Below, piece by piece: positions 21,232 through 31,790 of a stretch of 64,000 nucleotides of DNA. The notes under the pieces were generated by a model. That model was not told where the DNA came from. It saw nothing but the letters and a program-made list of their open reading frames with translations, and searched no databases. Position numbers and translations under genes: made by a program. Position 1 is the stretch's first letter. Each line of letters starts with the position of its first letter. The stretch is from Turritopsis dohrnii (lineage: Eukaryota > Cnidaria > Hydrozoa > Anthoathecata > Oceaniidae): positions 62,001 through 126,000 of the forward strand of contig BQMF02000162.1 in NCBI GenBank assembly GCA_027922465.2. The letters run 5' to 3'.

Positions 21232-22139
21232 TATTTATCGATATAGGAGTGTCATAGTATCCTGTCTGGCAATTACTTTTGATTTCAAGAATAATGTGTT
21301 TGATATGGGAACTGGTACAATAATACCCTGAGCTGTTTTACAAAAGGTTGTCAGGTTCATAGAAGTTTGTGAAAGGAGAAGTTAGATAAGTAATGTAAGC
21401 GATTGTGTTTGATACCATACTTCTTATTAGCCATATTCCTGACATCAACCAGCCTGTTACACGAAAAAATATATTACTGATGAGACTCAATAATTACTTC
21501 TGAGATGTAAAACTTTACTTGTATCAAAAGAAACATCATTATTCTTATTCATTATTATCAGGTTGCTTCTCAGAGGGAGCACTTAGTAGAAAACTACATT
21601 TGGTTTATTGTTAGGTCTTATGACCGTGATTTTATTTTTACCAGTAGTTGTTATAAAGGTTTTTGCGTCATTTATCCAAAATCGCGTCTACGGTCTATTC
21701 CTTTTCGTTTTTATCCCTTTTTTTGCATCTTTTTTTTTTGTAGTAACCTTAATTAGTTCTTCCATTTCGACGCTTATTATTTTTAATTTCTGCAAGTATT
21801 TTAAAATTTTACTTTCTTTATGTTTCACACAGGATAACAGTTTTATATGTAACATACCGCATTTTCCGCGGCGTTCATTACAAATTCCAGCTTGTGGATG
21901 CAGCTTTAATAAGGGCGGCGTCCATTAGAGGGTGGCGTTTATAACAAAATGAAAAATTAGATAAAAGCAAACAAATAACAATGTTTTCTTATCCTAAAAA
22001 AGGTTACAAAAGATTACGTGAAACTGTTTTACACAAAAGATTATTCACAAAAATGTCAAAGAAGAACACTATCACTATCGCCGTTCTTCTATGAGATGAA
22101 AACTTTTATAGCAATTAATAACACAGCAAATATTCATGC

Positions 22140-22625
22140 AAACGTGGAAGAAATTTTTCACAGAGGATAATTGAAAGGTGCTGATTTCGAATTTGACAAT
22201 GACTTTGCCAGGTTTGACTAAAATTGGGCAATTTAGGCCAAATTTGGACCAAATTTAGAAAATTCTTCAATTTTCATGAAATTTTGCACGGATCACAATT
22301 GAAAGGTGCTGAATTCGAATTTGACAATGATTTTGCCAGGTTTGACTAAAATTGGACAATTTGGGCCAAATTTGGGTCAAATTTAGAAAGTTCTTCAAAT
22401 TTCGCACAATTTTGCACAGATCACATTTGAAAGGTGCTGATTTCGAATTTCTCAGTCATTTTGTCAGATTTGATCAGAAATGGGTAATTCGGGCCAAATT
22501 TGGACCAAACTTAGAAAATTCTGCAATATTCATAAAAATTTGTGCAAAGCATAATTGGAAGATGTTGGTTTTTGAATTTGCCAGTCATTTTATTAGATTT
22601 GAACATAATTTGGCAATTTGACAAT
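22140..22625 (+). repeat. 128-bp satellite array, copy A (four units)
   Basis: The marker TTGAAAGG (or TTGGAAG) occurs at 22171, 22299, 22427 and 22555, exactly 128 bases apart. Each unit contains GCCAAATTTGGACCAAATTT-like and TTTTGCCAGGTTTGAC-like blocks. The array ends in a tail (to about 22700) with CCAAGCGGCTTCTTGTT. The same units and tail occur inverted at 30959-31790. Confidence 0.92.
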
Positions 22626-22689
22626 GTTGTATTTTTGAGACTAGATATGTGTCGTTGTGTTATGTTCTGAAGTCTTCAAGCCAAGCGGC

Positions 22690-24175
22690 TTCTTGTTAAT
22701 TAATTAAGATAATCTACACGAGACATTAATCATATACCGAAAATTCACTTAACTTTTTCTTAAAATGTAAAAAGGATTCTTCTTTCCTTATCTCTAAAGG
22801 AAGCAAGTTATATAAATTGGAACCAAAATAATAAAAAGAGCTACTACTAAATTCTAATTTTACTCGAGGGAGTTTGATTAAAAAGTTTCTATTTCTTTTA
22901 ACTTTAGTGTGATTGTTTAATTTGAAATATTCGTTAAAGGGTTTACATAGATTTCCATTCAAAGAACTCCTGACAATGATCATTGCACGCTTGTGGATTT
23001 GGTGTTTGATTGATTTTACACGCTGGGTTGCACTGATGTTCGCTGATCTTCCTTCAATTGATTCGTATTTTGACTGTTGGGTTCTGCTGATGTTTAGGTG
23101 TATAATTCCACAGTAGGTAAGCAACGAAACAACAGAGCTGCCGATTTTGTTAGGTAGGGTCGAAGCTAATGAAGTAATTGGACCCGATTTGATGCTTTTC
23201 GTTACTTTTTGTCGAAATCTTTAATAAAGGACAGTGATGCATCAACAACATTACCAAGATACTTGTACTAGCAGACATTGTTTATGACTTGCGATTAGTA
23301 TTTGACTTCTAAAGGTCTATCAATGCTGCTAAGTCGTTTTGCAGTTCCAAACAGTAGAGATTTAGTTTTAAATTCATTCAGATTGATTATCTGTTCATTC
23401 GTGTCGAGATAATCAGCAATATGTACGAATTCTTGATTTAAACAGATCTCTATTTCGTTAATTGTTTTCCCTGCATAGAAGACAACCGCATCATCAGCAT
23501 ACATGATCGTACTTGCTTGAATAGAATCTATGATATCGTTGAAAAAGATATTGAACAATAAAGGACCCAATATGGATCCTTGCGCGACACCAGCAAATAT
23601 AGCTTTCTCGTTAAATTTTATTCCATCAATTTCAACCAAGTTGGGTCTTATTAAACCGATAAACCAGTAAAGTTCGTAATCACGAGCTCAATATGCTGGC
23701 AATTTTGCAAGAAGTAGGCTGTGGCTGATAGTATCAAAAGCACGACTCAAGTCCATGAAGACAGCATCAACCATTTTGCTATCATTGACTTCCCGTCTGA
23801 TGCTATCGAGGAACAGAGTTGACGCGAGTTCCGTCGATCTGTTTCTGATTTTCTGCTAGTAAGTTATTTGTTTATTTGTTTCCAAGTGATCAGAAAGTTG
23901 AGAGTGGACGGCTTTCTCAAGGATTTTTGAATGGTGTGGTAGGATGGAAATTGGCCGATAATTATCAGGGTTGTTGGAGTTGCCAGCTTCAAATATCGGG
24001 GTGACTTTTTCCTTTTTCCAAATACCGGAGACTTCACTTTGGTTTAACGACATATTAATGATGTGTGCCAGTGGCCTGCAGATCGTAGAAGCACAGTCTT
24101 TTAACATATTGGGAGGTAAATCGTCCAAACCAGTTAATTTCTTACGTTTCAGTTTATGCAATTGTTTAAATTAAT
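22690..24175 (-). pseudogene. Degenerate CR1/Jockey-type LINE (reverse transcriptase fragments)
   Basis: Three minus-strand pieces form one broken reverse transcriptase. 24161-23856 has GLDDLPPNMLKD and NYRPISILPHHSKILEK. 23639-23295 has AGVAQGSILGPLLF and the catalytic YADDAVVFY. 23124-22726 is the C-terminal region ending PLEIRKEESFLHFKKKL. Between them (23640-23855) the similarity continues in other frames with stops (a VFMDLSRAFDTI-type motif), so the copy is dead. It is 5'-truncated near 24175, and its 3' end meets the 128-bp satellite. Confidence 0.85.
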
Positions 24176-24311
24176 CTTGTTTAAATTAATCAGATGACTT
24201 AATGGATCTATTGACTTGCAGAAAACCAAACATATGGGAAAAATATGACGATGACGTATTCTTATTACCAAATAAGGGTTTCTGAATGGTTTCTACAACC
24301 ATGTTAACGGT

Positions 24312-24625
24312 CTGCATACCGTAAATGACGAAATTAATGCCCGGGGCGCTTATTTAAAATTTCAACCTTGAGAGGGGGCGCTTATTCGGTAGGGGCGGTT
24401 ATTCAAACAGGGGCGCTTATTAAATTTTCATATCAATAGAAGGAAAATATATTTTTTCAATATTTTGTTTTTGAATAATGTCCGAAATAATATAAAACTA
24501 AAATAAATGTCAATATCTACGTTTTCTTCATGGTCAAAATCGACAACAAGGACATCTTAAGCGGTTATTCGGTCAGGGGCACTTATTTAAAAAAATACTC
24601 TTATCACGGGGCGCTTATTCGGGCT
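24312..24625. repeat. Dispersed repeat rich in GGGGCGCTTATT
   Basis: The motif GGCGCTTATT occurs at least four times with variants (GGGGCGGTTATTC, GGGGCACTTATT), often followed by CGG. A related copy is at 29345-29460. The edge carries TACCGTAA, matching ACGGTA at the other copy. Confidence 0.65.
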
Positions 24626-25228
24626 ATTGAATGGGAGGTAAACGCTAGAAGCATCCTGTTTCTGGACACGAAAATCAAATGGAAAACGGATAAGACATTC
24701 TCTATAGTTGCCTATCTTAAGATCATACACACCGATTAATACTTGAACTTCAACATAATCATCAACTTGATTTCAAGGAGAGTGAACATCGGACTTGATA
24801 TTGCTACAACCAATGCTAATGATTCCTGCTGAGAAGAAAAGGGGCGTATAATCAATGTCCTAGCTACAAATGACTGTGATAAGAAGTTTCATAAAAATGG
24901 CGCAGAATAAAATAGTCTGAAATAGTATAGGCCATGTTTATCTTCCATATGTGAAAGGTAAAAGCCAGGAACTCTGCGAAACTTGCAAAAGATTTGATTT
25001 AGTCGTCATTTCGTGGTAGCTATAACCTAGTTTCCTTCATGCACCAAAATTTACAATTGACAAATTTTAAAAACGTAAATAATTACGTGATGAAAGCGAG
25101 CCTATAATGACTAAAGGCATGAAAGGGAATTAGTCACAGACATAAAATTAACAGTCAGTTATTTTCGTCAAAAGCGTTATAGAAAAAGCAATATTTGTGT
25201 TTCTTCTTAGCGCCGGAATGCTATTTAT

Positions 25229-25256
25229 TGACGTCACAAAGCATCTAGTGACGTCA
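25229..25256. promoter_or_regulatory. Pair of perfect CRE palindromes
   Basis: TGACGTCA occurs at 25229-25236 and 25249-25256, exactly 20 bases (about two helical turns) apart. A third copy lies at 26369-26376. No adjacent gene is identified, so function is speculative. Confidence 0.35.
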
Positions 25257-25854
25257 TAGGGCTATCTAGTGTGCGCTGTTTTTTGAGTTTCGTTTCAGCA
25301 GTATAAGAAGAGTTGAGGGTCCTCAACCTAATTATGAAATATTACACCATTTTTTGTCATTCCACTCTACTTATACATAGTCAGAAATAGAAATCACATC
25401 ATGATCAAGGACTTCGAGTCGAAGATGATTCAAAGAAACATTCTATCGGAGGTAAAGAAATTTTTATTCAACCACCAAGATTCGTATCAATCATAATCAA
25501 TCTATCCCACTCAATCGTCGGTGGCCATGTAACTGTTACATAAAGTTACAGTGGTGTGTTTACAAACACTGTTGTTTATTTTGTTTTAAGATGTCGGTTA
25601 CGGCAATTTCAAAGGCATGTGTGGTCACAAATCGGAAGCCATTATCCAGATGATCGTTAGGACTGTCTAGTATAATCCTGCTATCTGATTCTTGGTTTGT
25701 GATCGTACAGAAATGATTTTAGATTTCACAAGTGTCGGTAAATTGATTGTTGATCGTTTCCAAAGCACCTTGTTTCCATTTTTCCCGTAGGTATTTAAAT
25801 CGGTCGGCATGGCGGATGTGTTTTGGATGAAACTGAACGTGCGTTGAAATATTT

Positions 25855-25872
25855 TTAATTGCGCATGCGCGA
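25855..25872. promoter_or_regulatory. NRF-1-type palindrome GCGCATGCGC
   Basis: TTGCGCATGCGCGAG is a rare CpG-rich palindrome in this AT-rich window and matches the NRF-1 consensus of CpG promoters. It lies about 1.8 kb upstream of the GTPase gene. Confidence 0.35.
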
Positions 25873-27646
25873 GGTAACAAACCACACTAAGTCATCGTCG
25901 CAAGGACAAAAGAAGCCCATAAGTTCTTAATTCTAAAAAAAAAAGGCTACTATATCTTAGCCTCAGTTACCTACATATTGGATCTTAGTTATTCCTTTGA
26001 CATGTAGGTGATGTGACCATACAATTAACAATTTTTCCATTTTTTTCTCCTTCTATAATATTTACATATAACTTGTAAGATTATGCAAAAAAAGAAAAAA
26101 AGAAAACAAATAAAAAGTTATCTTTCACAAATCTCCTGTACTATCTTGTCTCCCAAAGACAATATTGATGACGTTTTTCACCAAACGTTTTCCCGCCAAA
26201 TTTGTTGATGGTACTGATGAAAGAGTCACTCATGATATGCAACAAACACCAATGCAGGTCGATATTTTGATTTTACGTTCTCAGCGTTTTTCTGTTGCTT
26301 GAGTCTTAGCCAGGCATGCCCTTTCGCTGTAACTACTTCTTCCACAGATCAATCAATGAGTGAGAAGCTGACGTCACAATATGTAATATGTTTACATTGA
26401 TACTTAAAAACTGTTGCAATCTAGATTAATTTATTTGCAAAGTCGTCAATTTTAACGTACCTTGGATTTCATCATCTTGTCATAATTCAAGCCTTTTTGA
26501 AATGCATGTCACATGTGATTCCAAGTAACAGGAGATAAATATCGACAAATACTATCGAAACAGAAATCTTTTAAGGCTATTGTTACACGATAGAAATATC
26601 GCGATCACGGTAACTATATTTAAGATTTGACTTAATGAATTTTCATATTTTAATCCGGATGCGTGGAAGCGATTTCATCTAAATCAATCTCCTTTATGAA
26701 CATTGCTGATAAAAGCGGTTGCTTCGAGTGTATGCAAGAACGCTTTTTTTCCATTGAATGAGCCAGAAAAACGGTTTATAGCAAGCACCCGCCGCAAGTT
26801 CCATATTTTGATTTCATATTCAAACAATCCCTTCAATCTCTTTGCTGAACAATCAAGAAGGTGTTAATGACCATTTGCTGTCCCTTTTTTTCACTTGGTA
26901 GTATTTCTGATTAACACTTCCCTTATTGCACCACATGGTTCATTAATGTCTGCTAATTAGCACTTGACCCACTCATAGTTTATTATAGCTTCTTGTGAAA
27001 ACTTACTTAAATATCTATAAAGAGCGTGTAGATTTTTCACCAGAAGTAATGATATGGGAAGAGTAGGCCAATTGTCAACATGTACATATTAATCAGGATA
27101 GATTTTCGCCACAGTTAATCACCACATTAAAGTTTTTCAATGTATATCATAATATTAAATATATCTAATGACAAGACAGAATAACCAGCCGGGCGTTGCT
27201 CAATTTTTTTCCTTTTCGTTAAATTTGAGAAATATATACGCTCGTGGAAGCCAGGTTTAAATTTGTGATATTTTTTGCACGTAAAAACCACGCTTCTTGT
27301 AAACATCAACAACAAAAACAATCCAAAACCGAATAATAACGAGGATGGAAAGGAGACAGAAACTTCAAAGATTTTTAAAGCACAATGATGAAAAATATTT
27401 CAAGAATTGCAACATTGTCATGAGGGAAGATCCCGAGGAAATCTTTAAGATTTAATTGGTCGATTAATTTTGCATGTTTAGCATAATTTTCTACTAGAGG
27501 TATAAATGCATGATAAATCTTAATAGAATCATTGAAGAAATATTTTCAGCAGCAGAAGAATCTGTGAACAATAATACTGGGTAACACAAAGGCTTGAATA
27601 CCTTAAAGATAGTCTTTGTATTCTGTCGAACTTTTGAACACAGGCT

Positions 27647-28357
27647 ATGCATATTAAAATTCTACCGAATACGATGACTGGTGGTAAAATGAAAATCGGG
27701 GAGAAATTTCCACGAAAAAGCATGTTTGCATCAATTCATAAGCAACGCTTGAAGTCGTCAACACCATCACTGACCCGATTTGAAAAAACGAAATCGTACA
27801 TTCGTGTATCATTACATGGTGACGGGATGGTCGGAAAATCTTGTATATTGGAGCGATTAACGAAGAAGACGTTTACAAGTGAGCATATACCAACTGTTTC
27901 GGAAGTTTATGAAACAGATTTACAACGTAATGGAAAAATATTGGGTACACTGTGGCTGTATGATACTGCCGGATCAATGGATTTCCCCGTCATGAACCGA
28001 TTGACTATAACAAAATCCGATGCCTGTGTAGTAGTGTATTCTGTTGATTCAGCTCAGTCATTAGAATTGGCTGAACAAAGATTGCAAGAAATTGCTAAGA
28101 TGAAGGGGAAGCATTTCCCATGTGTGCTTGTCGGGAATAAAACCGACGTTCCGACGAGAAGGGTTACGTTTGACACCGGTTTAAAATGTGCCGTCAAGTA
28201 TGGGGCGTCATACATCGAAATGTCAGCTAAAACTGACGTCAACGTACAGGAGACGTTCGAAACCGTCTTGAAAAAGATCAATCACGTCGAACAGTTACAG
28301 CAAAAACTGTTGATCGATAGGAGAAAAGCAGGGAAATGTTTTTCTAGCAAGAGGTAA
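27647..28357 (+). CDS. Ras-family small GTPase, Di-Ras/Rhes-like, lacking Gln61 and CAAX box
   Basis: A single-exon ORF of 236 residues. A second Met lies at residue 10; either may start. After a basic N-terminal extension of about 50 residues the G boxes are clear: G1 GDGMVGKS (58-65), switch I Thr at 83, G3 DTAGS (106-110), G4 NKTD (164-167), G5 MSAK (192-195). The catalytic Gln61 of Ras is replaced by Ser110 and Gly13 by Met61. The stretch FPVMNRLTI after switch II resembles Di-Ras, Rhes and Dexras1 (FPAMxRLSI), which also lack Gln61. The protein ends CFSSKR, without a CAAX motif, so prenylation is not expected; the basic N-terminus might contact membranes. Intrinsic hydrolysis is predicted to be low. 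A poly(A) signal AATAAA is at 28682. Confidence 0.85.
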   Translation: MHIKILPNTMTGGKMKIGEKFPRKSMFASIHKQRLKSSTPSLTRFEKTKSYIRVSLHGDGMVGKSCILERLTKKTFTSEHIPTVSEVYETDLQRNGKILGTLWLYDTAGSMDFPVMNRLTITKSDACVVVYSVDSAQSLELAEQRLQEIAKMKGKHFPCVLVGNKTDVPTRRVTFDTGLKCAVKYGASYIEMSAKTDVNVQETFETVLKKINHVEQLQQKLLIDRRKAGKCFSSKR

Positions 28358-29344
28358 ACAAATATTGATATCCATGGTATGGCAAGCAAGATAACTCTTA
28401 TCGTAAATAAACATGTGCTCGCAAATGGTTTCCACATACCATTTGAGATAATATTTCAAGGAGTAAAGACAACTTATACGTATTTAATGACCCGTTGGAC
28501 ACATAACAAATATCTTTTTTTTTTTTAAAAAAAAAAAACAAAAACAAAGTTATTTTATCAGAAGTATATCATAAATATATCTTAAAAGAAACTCTTGGAG
28601 TAACAAATTGTATATATTTTAATGTATATATGTTTTGACTTTTTTTATCATTAAAGCTATATTGTATTTATAATTAACATAAATAAAAGCTGTTGAGTAT
28701 TTCCCAAAATGTTGTTATTTTTGAAAATAAGTTCATTTGGAACGCCTCTGCTTTCCCTTCGGCCTTATGCTATTACACAAGATGGTTGAAATAAATATCA
28801 CTTAAAAACAGTAATTAGATGTGAATGATAATAACAATTCGTTTCCGACGTTTAGACAAGGAAATGTTAACTTCAGACTACAATGGTGGTTTGGTTTCGA
28901 TGCATCATATAGAATCAACACTTTTAAGTGTTTTAATTTAAGAGCTAGTTACGAAATTTCGATCTGGTAGTTTCCCTAGGTTACCTATCGTTTTTTGGAA
29001 AGTACCCTTTTATCATTTTGGCTATTGGGTTACATCTTAAGAATAATATATCATTTGGTTAATTGTGGTATCATTCTCAAAATTGGTCATTCCCCTTACT
29101 TAATTATCTCTCCATAATTTGTCATATAACTTCCATGATGCAATGCTGTTAATTGTATGAGGGAATGACATCAGCGTCAATTGAGATATTCTTGATAATG
29201 CTTTTAATGCCATTTATATATGTCAAGGCATATACGACAAAGCAAATGTATGTTATAACATACATTTGGACATCACAAAAAAATAGTCTTTTCGTTTCTG
29301 TTACCATAGAAATACAGAATTTTTGCTTTTTGATCAAAGTTCTA

Positions 29345-29460
29345 ATTACCGCCCGGGCGCTTATTAATTTCTGAGTAAATGTTAAGTCATTCTAATAAGA
29401 GCCCGGGCGCTTATTGGAGAAGAACGCTAATTAGAGAGAATACGGTACATTTTTACAACA
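29345..29460. repeat. Second copy of the GCGCTTATT-rich repeat
   Basis: CGCCCGGGCGCTTATT and GCCCGGGCGCTTATT lie 58 bases apart and end at AATACGGTAC, matching the family at 24312-24625. Confidence 0.65.
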
Positions 29461-29983
29461 TTTCCTAACTTAGGCTAACTAGACATCAAAGGTGTCACGA
29501 ACGCACAACAAGGGATAATTACAAATATTCAGATACATATTGATACTTGTCTCATTTTAAGATTGTAGAAATAAAAATCATCTCCTGTTTTCTATTCTCT
29601 CAAGATGCGTGTATGACATTTTATGGAAAATTTGCGGATTTGATTTGAAGCATGCATAAATCCAAACTCGTCCTTGTTTGGGCCTTGTTAAATCAACTAA
29701 GATACCAACAAGAACGACGACATGCAACTGATTTAAGAAACACTCCTATCCATAAATTCATAATTTGTCCTTTGCAGCCATCACTTCGTTTTCAAGTTTA
29801 AAAATGCAGCCGATTACGGCAACAAGTCAGCGGCATCTGATTCGCACGGTTTTTCTTTTTATATTACTGACCAGACTGACCAGAAATAAAAATCTAATAA
29901 AAATTATAGATGATGACGACGATGACGACAAAACCTTTTTGCAATAGTTAGCTGTCTTCTGCCACTGACTAGTAATGACGTTT

Positions 29984-30105
29984 CCCAGTGGGCAAAATCT
30001 TCAAAAAGTCACTGTGGTGGAGAGCATTTTTATTTAAAGTGCGTTTGTATTTCTATAAAAATGCACTCCTTTGCAGAGGTTTTTTAAATAAATGTGCCGG
30101 CTGGG
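29984..30105. mobile_element. ~120-bp hairpin MITE, copy 1
   Basis: CCCAGTGGGCAAAATC ... GAGCATTTTTAT ... ATAAAAATGCACTCCTTTGC ... GTGCCGGCTGGG. The two halves are imperfect reverse complements. Same family as six more copies in the window. Confidence 0.88.
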
Positions 30106-30958
30106 TTGTATCATTAACAAAAGGTAATGATATCTTTGGGAAATTATGTGTCAAAGGCTTAGCTACTATTCCATCAACGCGTCCAGTTTGTTACCGGAGT
30201 GATCCGATAGACAGAACTAGCAAGAATTTCTGAAGCGTTCAATACGGATCGATCCTACTAACAGCCAAAAGCTTCTGGACCAATTGCAAGGTGCAGTTCA
30301 TTCATGACGCAGATGTAACCATTAATAGTTAATGCACTTTCATGCTAGATGGATTCAGATGCCGTACTGAATTTCCACTAGAAGCTAAATAATAATTTTA
30401 ATTTTAGATAATTTAAAGTGATGCTCTACCTACTTACCGAAACATGCCGAAATATTGTAAAAAGTTTAATACTCAACTTTATAACTTAGCTTTTTAGCTT
30501 TTCCAAACCTCAATGCCCATGGCATTGAAAGATATCAAGGCTCTGCAGACGGAAATCAAGTATGATCAAGTATGAATGTATGATGTGCTAAACAAAACTG
30601 GCAAGAAAATGTGAGAAAAATAACAGGAAACAATAAAATGAGCTCGTTCATTAATCACAAGTGATAATTTATATTAAATTACTTTGTATCTTGCCGAGAC
30701 AGCTACTTGCGCAGAGCACTAGGCAAATAAAAGAACAGCCAAATCAACTGCCGGGCTTAAAGTTTGAGAAAAAAATGAAACATTAGAAGAGAAAATAATT
30801 TGTCCTTATCTGTATCTGTATAACAGACCAAAAAACCTTTTCCGAAGTTTAGTTGAAAATGTAGATACCTTTTCAAGTTATAGTCACGTGGGATACCTTC
30901 ATTTCATTTGTATCGTCACCTTGTAAACTCCTGAGTGAGCATTACACACATTTTATTA

Positions 30959-31790
30959 TTGAACAAGAAGCCGCTTGGCTTGAAGACTTCAGGACGTAAC
31001 ACAACGATACAGATCTGGTTTCAAAAATACAAACTTGCCGAATTGACAAATTATGGTCAAATCTAACAAAATGACTGGCAAATTCAAAACCAACATCTTC
31101 CATTTGTGCTTTGTACAAATTTTTATGAATATTAAAGAACTTTCGAAATTTGGTACAAATTTGGCCCAAATTGTTCATTTTTGGTCAAATCAGACAAAAT
31201 GACTGTCAAAAAATGCAAAAGTTCATGAAAATCGAACAACTTTTAAAATTTCGCCCAAATTGTCCAATTTTAGTCAAACCTGGCAAAATCATTGCCAAAT
31301 TCGAAATCAGCACCTTTCAAATGTGACTCGTGCAAAATTTCATGAAAATTGAAGAATTTTCGAAATTTGCTCCAAATTTGGCCTAAATTGCCCAATTTTA
31401 GTCAAACCTGGCAAAATCATTGTCAAATTCGAAATCAGCACCTTTCAATTGTGACCCATGCAAAATTTCATGAAAATTGAAGAATTTTCGAAATTTGGTC
31501 CAAATTTGGCCTAAATTGCCCAATTTTAGTAAATCCTGCCAAAGTCATTGTCAAATTCGAAATCAGCACCTTTCAATTATTGTGACCCGTGCAAAATTTC
31601 ATGAAAATTGAAGAATTTTCGAAATTTGGTCCAAATTTGGCCTAAATTGCCTAATTTTAGTAAATCCTGCCGAAATAATTGTCAAATTCGAAACCAGCAC
31701 CTTTCAATTGTGCTTTGTGCAAAATTTCATGAAAATTTGTCCAATTTTGGAAGTCCGAATTTGACCAAATTTGCGAATTCGGCAACGATG
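30959..31790 (-). repeat. 128-bp satellite array, copy B (about six units), inverted to copy A
   Basis: CAGCACCTTT recurs at 31308, 31436, 31564 and 31694 (128-130 apart), with more diverged units toward 31060. The array is preceded by AACAAGAAGCCGCTTGGCTT and a CTTCAGGACGTAACACAACG tail that is the reverse complement of the tail of copy A at 22625-22700. Confidence 0.92.

Larger units (their letters stand above)
20476..22140. other. Gene-free interval
   Basis: AT-rich sequence with no supported gene. Open frames at 20897-21139 and 21608-21928 are low in complexity and match nothing I know. Confidence 0.5.
24640..27646. other. Gene-free interval with CRE and NRF-1-like sites
   Basis: No supported gene. 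An open frame at 25667-25885 (minus) has no recognisable domain. A small CpG-containing area at 25800-25880 could be a promoter. Confidence 0.45.
28358..30958. other. Gene-free interval downstream of GTPase
   Basis: 3' flank with a T/A homopolymer run at 28507-28540, poly(A) signal at 28682, the GCGCTTATT repeat at 29345-29460 and one copy of the ~120-bp hairpin MITE at 29984-30105. No gene is seen. Confidence 0.55.

Noticed and set aside
22140..22625. CRISPR-like regular spacing
   Set aside because: The 128-bp units are repeated along their whole length without unique spacers, in a eukaryotic genome.
25667..25885. 72-codon minus frame ending at the NRF-1-like site
   Set aside because: No family similarity and no evidence of splicing. 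It is only noted as lying in a possible promoter area.
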